Shown here piece after piece: positions 54,175-63,100 of a DNA stretch of 64,000 nucleotides. Source of the DNA: a virus. The stretch lies in the IMG/VR virus record IMGVR_UViG_3300033149_001352, positions 62,001 to 126,000 of that record; one strand, 5' to 3'. The notes under the pieces are model-generated. The model had not been told where the DNA came from. It worked only from the letters and a program-made list of their open reading frames with translations, and ran no database searches. How positions within the stretch are numbered: the stretch's first letter is position 1; every line of letters begins with the position of its first letter. The position numbers were made by a program, and so were the translations under genes.

Positions 54175-57132
54175 ATGTCTGAAAAGCCAGTAGTAGATCT
54201 TCTTATCAAAGTCAGGACTAATTTCAGTTCAGCCCTTTCAAGTGTTAAGAAGTTAGAGACCAAGGTAAGAGGTTTACTCGACACCGTTGAACGTTTAGAG
54301 GCTAAGCGTGTTACTTTAGATATAGATACTTCAGGTGTCACTCTCTCCATCAAACAGGCACAGAACGAACTAGAGACACTCCATAAACTAATGGAGAAGG
54401 CTAAGACAGGTAGGATCACTGAGAAAGAACTGAAGCAGATGAAAGAGACAGCACAACAACTGTTCCTACAAGCGAAGGTTAAGGATCATCATCTAAAGTT
54501 AGCAGAGAAGGCATTAGAGAAGGAAAAGGAATCTGTTAGGTATGCACACGACCTCATAGAGGTAGAGAGGCGTAAAACATCAGAGGCTAGTAGACAAGTA
54601 GATACACTGAAGCAGATAGTAAGGACTGGAGGAGATATAGTAGACCAGACTAAGATCATGGATTGGGGTCCTGAGAAGTTAAAGGCTCTATTAGAAATGA
54701 CCGGTAAGATGCCTGAGCTAAGTAAGGAATGGGCAGATGCAGTTGCCCTAGGTGGGAAGGAATACAAGAAACTCCTACAGTACCAGAAATGGACCTTACC
54801 AGAAGTTAGAGATTACATAAACATTCTATATGATGGACAAAGAGCACTGTCTAGGTCTAAGAAGGAGCTGGACTATCACTTAGATACTATGACAGACCTG
54901 AAGAAAGCTGGTAAGGTAACTACTGAGCAATTTGAGAGATACAAGGCTGTAACTACGGAAACCGGTGCCCGCTTAGATGATACAAGGATTGCATTGAATA
55001 GATTCCAGAAGTTATCTGAGGACACTGCTAACCTTACTACACGTATAGCTAAGGAAGGAGGTCCTCTACCATACTACCAAAGCACATTGAGAGTCCTAGA
55101 TGATATTTTAAAGTATAGGAGTGAGAAGTTCCCGTTCTTCAGGACATTCCGTCTACCTAAGTCCTTAGTAGAGGACATGGTCCAGATAACACACGGTATG
55201 GAGAATTCTATAGATATATCTGAGAAGTGGCTTGGTACAATCAAGAATACTATAGGCACGGCACTGACCTACACAGGTCAGTTTGATAGACGTATGAGAT
55301 ATCTATCTAGAGACCTGTATATCTTTGGTCTATACTTTGATAGGTTAGGAAAAAGTGCAGTAGCTAGGTTTAAGCAGCTGATACAGACCAGCTCAGACTT
55401 AGAGGGAGCATTCGAGGATCTAGGTATCGCTGGTAGTGATGCAATGGAACCTATAATGGAGTCTATTGCTCCAATTGTCGAAGACGTTGCAGAAGTTGTA
55501 GAGGGTATAGCAGACTTTACAGAGAATATGCCAGGCAGGGGAGCAGTAGGTACTATTATACTGTTGGGCACTGTGTTCCTATCACTGTTCGGTACATTAA
55601 TGAGAGGGTTATCTGTCATTAACCTGTTCAAGAACTCTGCAATGGTTATGATAGGACAACAGAAGGAGTTAGCGGCAGCACAAGCAGACCATGAGAGACA
55701 CTTGTACAACCTTGGTATTCAGATGCAGAGTACAATTGAGAAACTTAAGGTACTAAGGGAGATGGGTGTAGATGAAGCAGAAGTCCTTAAGGTAATGGAA
55801 CATGACTTCAGGGTTCTTGATGGTGAGATAAACAGAGTACGCCAAGAGATGGTTAGCTTTGGTGGAGATACCAGTAGAACCTTATTGCTGTTAGCGGCAG
55901 GCATCGACACATTCATACGGAAAGTAAAAGCTGGTGAGATAGATAGGATAGGATTGGCTACTAAGTTAGGTATGGATGATGCTAGAGAGAGTCTATATGC
56001 CGTTAACTCAACCATGGAGGTTTTCAGAAGGAGATCTCTGGAAGGGGAAGAAGGTATACTCTCTGTTGCTAAGGCACTTAGTGGTATATTACTTGGGAAG
56101 GAGGTAGCACCTAAAGAAGATATTCTAAAGGAATTAGGGTATGACCAAAAGGTACTGGCTGAACAGACTTCAGCATTAACAAAGAGGACTAAGAGATCAG
56201 CATCTGCTAATCTTAGATGGACCGGCAGTGCGTTTGGTATGATGGTTACAGGTGGACTGACCACTGCTATGATGACGGAGATGGCTGGTGCAACAGATAG
56301 TCTAGGTGCTGGCTTTGCCAATCTATTACAACCATTCCAGCCTCTATTCGAAGCATTTGAGAGATTTACTGAATGGTTTGAGGATATCACAGAGAATATG
56401 CCTGGTTGGGGGAAGGCATTAGCCGGTGTGGGATTAATACTTGGTGGTGGTGCAATAGGAGGGGTATTAACTCAAGCTATGAGTGCTTTATCTACAAAAC
56501 TGTGGGGAATACTGTTTGGTAAGTCTATGGTTGATGCAGCTGGCGCAGCAAATGTCCCAGGACTACTATCTCCAATAATTACTAAGGCAATGGCTGTATT
56601 CAGTGGATTTGCTACCTGGTTAGGAGGTATACTATCAGCAACCTTCTTAGGTATTCCTGTTATTGGGTGGATAGCAGGTGTAGTGCTAGCTATTGGATTG
56701 ATATGGTTAGCATGGAAGAATAACTGGGGCAACATCAGGGAAAAGACTAAAGCTGTACTAGATGATATCAGGGGCTGGTTAGAGAGTATAAGTAACTGGA
56801 TACGTAAGCATCTTACTGAGCCTATCAATGAGTTCTTTGATAGAATTACAGGTGGAGGGGGACCTGCGGTTACTAAACCGGGTTATGTAACTCCGAATGT
56901 GCCTGGACTGCAGACAGGCGGAATAGTTCAGAGAGCTGGTCTCTTTAGTCTACATCCAGGGGAGACTATACTTCCATCTAATATGACGAGGGACTTGAGT
57001 AGAAGCAGTATTACTAACCACATCTATGTCACAGTAGCTATTGATAGAAGTGTAGCTAGTAGCATAGATGAGAATACAATAGGACGTATTGTCTCAGATC
57101 ACATAGCTAGGCAGTTGGGGAGGAGGATATAA
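54175..57132 (+). CDS. tape measure protein
   Basis: 985 aa, GGAGGGAG directly before the ATG. Long helical/coiled-coil N-terminal 420 residues, then hydrophobic segments at about 460-490 (GTIILLGTVFLSLFG), 745-775 (LAGVGLILGGGAIGG) and 800-850 (IPVIGWIAGVVLAIGLIWLAW), and a C-terminal domain with GLFSLHPGETILPS, typical of tape measure C-termini. It sets tail length and is ejected into the membrane with the DNA. Suggests a tail well under 200 nm (about 1.5 angstrom per residue, inference). Confidence 0.9.
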   Translation: MSEKPVVDLLIKVRTNFSSALSSVKKLETKVRGLLDTVERLEAKRVTLDIDTSGVTLSIKQAQNELETLHKLMEKAKTGRITEKELKQMKETAQQLFLQAKVKDHHLKLAEKALEKEKESVRYAHDLIEVERRKTSEASRQVDTLKQIVRTGGDIVDQTKIMDWGPEKLKALLEMTGKMPELSKEWADAVALGGKEYKKLLQYQKWTLPEVRDYINILYDGQRALSRSKKELDYHLDTMTDLKKAGKVTTEQFERYKAVTTETGARLDDTRIALNRFQKLSEDTANLTTRIAKEGGPLPYYQSTLRVLDDILKYRSEKFPFFRTFRLPKSLVEDMVQITHGMENSIDISEKWLGTIKNTIGTALTYTGQFDRRMRYLSRDLYIFGLYFDRLGKSAVARFKQLIQTSSDLEGAFEDLGIAGSDAMEPIMESIAPIVEDVAEVVEGIADFTENMPGRGAVGTIILLGTVFLSLFGTLMRGLSVINLFKNSAMVMIGQQKELAAAQADHERHLYNLGIQMQSTIEKLKVLREMGVDEAEVLKVMEHDFRVLDGEINRVRQEMVSFGGDTSRTLLLLAAGIDTFIRKVKAGEIDRIGLATKLGMDDARESLYAVNSTMEVFRRRSLEGEEGILSVAKALSGILLGKEVAPKEDILKELGYDQKVLAEQTSALTKRTKRSASANLRWTGSAFGMMVTGGLTTAMMTEMAGATDSLGAGFANLLQPFQPLFEAFERFTEWFEDITENMPGWGKALAGVGLILGGGAIGGVLTQAMSALSTKLWGILFGKSMVDAAGAANVPGLLSPIITKAMAVFSGFATWLGGILSATFLGIPVIGWIAGVVLAIGLIWLAWKNNWGNIREKTKAVLDDIRGWLESISNWIRKHLTEPINEFFDRITGGGGPAVTKPGYVTPNVPGLQTGGIVQRAGLFSLHPGETILPSNMTRDLSRSSITNHIYVTVAIDRSVASSIDENTIGRIVSDHIARQLGRRI

Positions 57133-58217
57133 TGTCATGCACACCGGTACTTAGATTACTACCATACGACTATGAGAGGTATGCACAGGTATGGGGAACA
57201 GTTAGTAACTCTGATCTATGGCTTACCCTCATCGACGGACAGAGTGCAGGGGTTAACGACATACGCGTAGATACTAAGGAGGAGAAGAGACTCACCAGCT
57301 ATAAGTATGTCAGAACAGGTAAGAATACAGAAACTGGGAAGGGAGGAGATAAGACAAGGATTAAGCGTATCAGACCGAAGGATAGGAAGAAGGAGAACTT
57401 AGACATACAGATTAGTGGATGGTTGCAGGGTGATAATGCTAAGAGAACTGCTGGTCTGATCAACTACTATGCTAACAAAGCTAATCTGGCAATGCTCCTT
57501 GTTACAAATCAGGTAGACTTCATAGACTCTATGGGCGGACCTAGGTTAGACTCTACACACGAATGGAGCTTTGATACAGCAGCTGACTTTACAGCCGGTC
57601 CAACTGGTAGTTTAGACACAACTGACGTATCTACCCGGACAGATGATTTTGTCGAAGGAAACGGGTCTGTTAGATATTATGAGATATCTCCTACCTCAGG
57701 TGGTCTCCATATACTTCGTTATAATCCCAGCTCAACCATGAGCATGCTAGGCAACTACTTCCATTTCTGGTTCAAATGTGATCATGACCATGACTCTATG
57801 GATAAGTTTACCTTCCAGATAATGGATACTGATGGAGACAGCGTGTACATTGATTTTGCAGGAGATGCGGTGTCCAATCCTCTGCAGCCCTTTAAGAGCA
57901 ACACATGGACTAGGATAGTGATCTACAAACAGGATATGACAGAGATGGGAACGTTTAACGCAACTAGTGTTGACTACGTTGATTGGGAGATAGACCTGAA
58001 AGCTGGTGACAGCGGTGCCTTTACTGTATGGGTAGATTATCTAGATAGCTTTACTCATTATGATGGTAGTACTACGTTAAAGAATCAGGGAGCTAAGAGA
58101 GACTTCCCATTCTTTACTATTGAGCAGGCTCAGGTAACTAAGAGAGCCGGTGTACAGAATGATAGATACGAGTACACCATAGTGTTAAAGAGGATACTGG
58201 ATCCACCATATGGTTAA
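57132..58217 (+). CDS. distal-tail-like protein with inserted beta domain
   Basis: 361 aa, TAATG overlap with the tape measure. The N-terminal part (DIQISGWLQGDNAKRTAGLINYYANKANLAML; cited by position about 95-125) and the C-terminus (NDRYEYTIVLKRI) resemble a distal tail hub. A jelly-roll-like insertion at about 135-300 (HEWSFDTAADFTAGP, YFHFWFKCDHDHD, FTVWVDYLDSF) looks like a carbohydrate-binding module. Links tail tube and tip. Confidence 0.65.
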   Translation: MSCTPVLRLLPYDYERYAQVWGTVSNSDLWLTLIDGQSAGVNDIRVDTKEEKRLTSYKYVRTGKNTETGKGGDKTRIKRIRPKDRKKENLDIQISGWLQGDNAKRTAGLINYYANKANLAMLLVTNQVDFIDSMGGPRLDSTHEWSFDTAADFTAGPTGSLDTTDVSTRTDDFVEGNGSVRYYEISPTSGGLHILRYNPSSTMSMLGNYFHFWFKCDHDHDSMDKFTFQIMDTDGDSVYIDFAGDAVSNPLQPFKSNTWTRIVIYKQDMTEMGTFNATSVDYVDWEIDLKAGDSGAFTVWVDYLDSFTHYDGSTTLKNQGAKRDFPFFTIEQAQVTKRAGVQNDRYEYTIVLKRILDPPYG

Positions 58218-58228
58218 AAGTGATATAG

Positions 58229-60187
58229 ATGACAGACTGGGCATGGGAGATAAAGGTATACGATGTTGGATCAGATAAATGGATATCTGGTATAGACCAG
58301 GATCTAATTGGTCCCATAGACGTTACCAGGTCTGTCACAGAGAATGTAGGGGAATTTCACTTTGACTTTGATGTAGAGGACACTCTCATTAGTAATGAGG
58401 ATGTTGTCATACTAAATGTAGGTGTATTCGGTTCATCAATATCTAGGTGGTTTGTCGGTAGAGTAGAACAGGCTAAACAGAGAATAGACGAAGAGGACTT
58501 CTACTATGCTATAGAAGGGAAAGGTATAGACAAGGTACTACTTACCCATGACGCACCAGAAACTACATTTGGGAGTGCTCAGCAGGTAGACATTATTAAG
58601 GGCATAGTTAGTGATATTGAGTATGATTATACTAGCTCTCCGACGTGGATATCAAATGAACCTATATATGTTGAGCAGAAGGATCAGTGGCAGGACTTAT
58701 GCGTAGATGAGATAGTATCTGGGTCTTGGACTTTAACATATAGAGGCTCTACTCAATCCTATGGAACTGATTATGAGATAGACCTGAGCGGGACACCGTA
58801 CCCTTATGGTAGAGTAAAGATACTCTCTGACGCTATCAGGCTGGGTGACTATGCGTATATTACATATCAAACTACTAGAGCCAGACCGTTTGGTGACTTA
58901 GAGGACGGAGCCAGAGTTTATAGGATTACTACTTCTAACGTGTATGATGAAAACCAGACACTTGATATCAACGTTAATGGATTTGATATGTTAGGAGCTT
59001 TACAAGGAGTTACTATAGAGACAACGATACCATATGACTTTTGGTTAGATACGAGCTTAGATCTAAATACACGGGGTAGAACATCTGGAACAATACACAC
59101 CCTCTCTTATGATACAGTAGATGAGCTGTCTTACTATGAGGATTCTTCTTTCATTATCAATGAAACTCTTGTTAAACAGGCAGGCGGTGGTAATTATACA
59201 TTTACTCCAGATCCTATAGATTCATGGACTGAGTTTACTTCTAGTCCGTCACAAGAGTATTGGAGTACTGCTGGAGCTACTAAAGGTGTGTTTGACTTAG
59301 TTCGGTTCTCCGATACGTCTGCTCAGGCTGTAACGTATGGCGGGACGTTCCTAGATGATTGGGATTATACCCCAGGGATATCATCGTATACAACTGGTGT
59401 AAAGGATGGGAGCAACTACGTAGGTACTACGACTGCTACACCTGTTTATGTCACTAAGTTATGGAGAGAGTTCCCTAGTCCTCTCAACCTAAGCAACATC
59501 AACTTACGTAATCTGTTTAACTTCTACGAGTACGGTAATCCATCTTATGGTACTGTATCAGCAAAGTTATTACTAGAAACAGATACTGACAATAGAGGGG
59601 AGAAGGAATGGAACTTAGATAGCTCGTTCCCACCTGATAGATTAGTATTGGATGGGGGATGGACTGCCAAGGGATCACCTGATTACAACAACATCAGCTA
59701 CCTTAGTTTCATGGTGTATTCCGATAGTAAGACAAACATGGAGTTGTATATCGATGGAGCATTCTTTGGTAGACATCCTATACAGGCAACAGCCAGTGAC
59801 TCAGCAAGTCAGGCATTGTATGGTCTATCTAAGAGTAATGGAATAATACCATACCCAGTAATAGATAATACCATTACAACTCAGAACGAAGCACAACAGA
59901 GAGCAAACTCTATCATAGAGATGTACAAGGATCCTATTCCTATATTAGAAACAGTGACCTTTACCGATGGTAGATTGGACTTACTACCAGGAGATCAACT
60001 AAAGTTAGAGACTTGGAACTCTGGTACATATTTCCCCACGACCCGTATCGTGTCAGTTTCTCATCATATAGAAGATGAAGATATGCAGACTACTATAGAG
60101 TGCAAATCCAGTTCACCCACCGGCATAGAGTCATATATGCAGGAACTAGAAATAGAGATAAGGAGACTGGAGATGCGTGAGCTATAA
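58229..60187 (+). CDS. tail-tip/baseplate hub protein
   Basis: 652 aa. N-terminal strands (AWEIKVYDVGSDKWI, DVTRSVTENVGEFHFDFD), WFVGRVEQAKQ, FYYAIEGKGIDKVLLTH and a C-terminal LDLLPGDQLKLETWNSG with AQQRANSIIEMYKDP match phage hub proteins of the gpD/Tal type. An inserted beta domain lies at about 320-520. Ends by TAATG overlap with the following large gene. Confidence 0.7.
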   Translation: MTDWAWEIKVYDVGSDKWISGIDQDLIGPIDVTRSVTENVGEFHFDFDVEDTLISNEDVVILNVGVFGSSISRWFVGRVEQAKQRIDEEDFYYAIEGKGIDKVLLTHDAPETTFGSAQQVDIIKGIVSDIEYDYTSSPTWISNEPIYVEQKDQWQDLCVDEIVSGSWTLTYRGSTQSYGTDYEIDLSGTPYPYGRVKILSDAIRLGDYAYITYQTTRARPFGDLEDGARVYRITTSNVYDENQTLDINVNGFDMLGALQGVTIETTIPYDFWLDTSLDLNTRGRTSGTIHTLSYDTVDELSYYEDSSFIINETLVKQAGGGNYTFTPDPIDSWTEFTSSPSQEYWSTAGATKGVFDLVRFSDTSAQAVTYGGTFLDDWDYTPGISSYTTGVKDGSNYVGTTTATPVYVTKLWREFPSPLNLSNINLRNLFNFYEYGNPSYGTVSAKLLLETDTDNRGEKEWNLDSSFPPDRLVLDGGWTAKGSPDYNNISYLSFMVYSDSKTNMELYIDGAFFGRHPIQATASDSASQALYGLSKSNGIIPYPVIDNTITTQNEAQQRANSIIEMYKDPIPILETVTFTDGRLDLLPGDQLKLETWNSGTYFPTTRIVSVSHHIEDEDMQTTIECKSSSPTGIESYMQELEIEIRRLEMREL

Positions 60188-63100
60188 TGTCGGCAGAGGA
60201 GAAACTAGTTTCACTATTTAGAAGGGTCAGGCGTCTCCAGGCTTTAGCTGCATTAGGAGAGATATTAGAAGATATATTTACTGATTCACTATCCTTTACA
60301 GAGTACTTCAGCTATATCATCAGAGTTCCTACTTTATCGATCTTAGAGGAGATACTATTCCAGACGTATCTATCAATAAACGTAGTTGGTAGAATAACGA
60401 TAGAGCTACTAAACATATCTCCCTTACTTAGGTGGTCTATAGGACCATATACGGATTCATTGGATATCTCTGGCACCCTTCATACAGTTCTCTTCTTTAC
60501 GGAGTCTATCTCTGCACCTGAGATATTATCGCATCTCAATGTGTACATCAATAAAAGCATTAGCCACAGCCTCCGATACATCATAGAAGTTCTACTAACA
60601 GAGACTGTATCTACGTTAGTTGAGCTCTATGCTGCTATATTCACCGCTGAGTCAGTACAGATCACAGATACTATCAGCACATATCTGATACTCCTTAAGT
60701 CTATAACATCGGAGATAGGGTATGCTATACTGATAACATATAGTGAACTAGTCGATGTCGATAGTGGAATATTGCCCAGTATTTACCAGACTGAGTCTCT
60801 GTCCATACAAGAAGGATTTGATAGCCTATACGCGTCTGTGAACAAGTCTGTCAGTGTCATAACAGATATGACATGGTTTGTTAGGAGTGAGGTACTCCTC
60901 CCCGAGGTCATTGCTCTATCTACTCTAATATTTGCAGTGCTCAGCAATCTGATAGAGGACTTAGATCTAAGTGATAGTGTGTACAGCATTAATACGGCTA
61001 GCATTAAGTCCATAGAGATGATTGATCAACTGCTCTCATACATGAGACTTGTATTATCAGACTCTTTAGACATAGTTCCCGGTAACTTAGTAGGATTATT
61101 GATAGGTGAGGGACTGTCTGTATCTGATACAGTAGACAACTGCTACACAGCACTGAGCGTAAGCGTAGCCAGTATAGATCAGCTACTTATGTATATGTCT
61201 ACGTCATTATCAGACACTCTATCTATAGTCAGTGGTATGATCACAGGGGTAACTGTATCTGACAGTATGAGTGTTGTAGATACATCCCGTAATGTCTATC
61301 CTGCTCATAGATTGGGGGGATATATGCCACCGCTAGATTGTAGGTTATGGTTAACCTTTGATGAGGGAACCGGTATAGATGTGTATGATGTAACTGATTA
61401 CCAGAATGATGGACAGCTGGTTGGTGGAGCTGGCTTTACAGATGGAATCCGTGGTAGTGCGTATGCCGGTGGTGGTTCAACGGAGAGGTGTAAAATCGAT
61501 CATAGTACGTCTCTGGATTTCACAGATACCGTATCTTGCTGTGGATGGATATACCAAGATGGTAATGCTACATCAACCTACCAGAGAATCACTGACAAGG
61601 GTGGGGCTATAACTTGCTGGTTGGAGGATGAGAGCAGTTCTCCCTCGGGCGCATTTGCAGTTAGGCTCACAGCATCTAAGGGCAGTAGCTACCAACAGGT
61701 TAGGTTCTATACTGGACTATCATTAGATATACCATACTTCTTTGCATGGACATATGATAAGGATGACTCAACTAAGAGACTTAGGTTGTGGATAGATGGA
61801 GAGGAGTTTAATGGTAGTACAGAGCCTAGTGATGGGTACAACTACTACTATGGGTCTATGTCAACTAACACAGACGACCTTTACGTAGGTAATCAGGAAA
61901 CTGGTGATAGAGGTTGGTATGGATGGATAGATGAGCTGATGTTCTTTAATGATCCATTTACGGATGATATAGTTACCAGCTTATATCGTAATGGACCTCC
62001 TCTGAGGTTTAGAGTTAGATTGCTTACCACCCTAGCCAATATTATCGCAGATACACTATCGGTCAGTGGCAAGATAATATCAGGTATAACTAGTAGTGAC
62101 TCTCTATCCATTACTGATTCTATGGAGAATATCAGAACCAGATTTACTAAGTCTGTAAGTGTTGGTGTACTATTGATGTTCTCATTAGTCCATATACTGC
62201 AGGAGTCCATTGGTGTAGCTATTGCCCTCAACACAGGAGTTTCAGCTTATGGACTTGGTTTATATGTAGATACTACCTTCTCAGAAGGAGGAGCTTACAT
62301 CAAGCGTTCAGTTAGTGCTCCATGTACTACTGATGGAGAATGGCACGCAGATGACTGGAGTGATAGCGATCATACGGACTGGACAGACTATTTAGATAGT
62401 TATGTAGATAATCCACACGCTGATCATTCTGATGGACACAACGATTGGACAGATCACTACGAGGACCATCAGGATGACTTACACAACGACTGGAGTAACT
62501 ACAATGATCATATCAATCACGATGATATGGTATGGTCAGATGCACACCTTAACTGGACTGACCACGCCAATCACCAGGATGATACTCACGGAGACTGGGA
62601 TGACTATACTGATCATAGTGACTGGAGTGATACTCATATAGATCACAATGATCACGATGATGTTTCACATGACGACTGGAATGACCACAGTAATTGGACA
62701 GATCATGGTGATCATCAAGATGATACTCATACAGATTGGGACGATTATACTGATCATGTAGATACCTACGATGACCATGATGACCACGATGACCATGATG
62801 ATACATACGATGACCATGATGATCATAATGATCATGATGATAGTCACTCGAATTGGACAGATCATACTGACCATCAAGACGATACTCATCAGGACTGGTC
62901 GGATTATTCAGACCATCAAAATCACTGGGATGGTCCTGACTACGGAGACCACACAGATAACACATACACTGACTGGGACGATTATGAACATAACGATCAC
63001 AGTGATGGTCATAATGACTGGACTGATGAACATCAAGACCATGACGATCATGATGACCATAGTGACCATCAGGATCATGATGACTACGATGATCATGGTG

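Noticed and set aside
54045-56828. Several minus-strand ORFs of 92-223 codons opposite the tape measure gene
   Set aside because: Antisense shadows of a long helical gene; the plus-strand frame has the ribosome site, family features and operon context.
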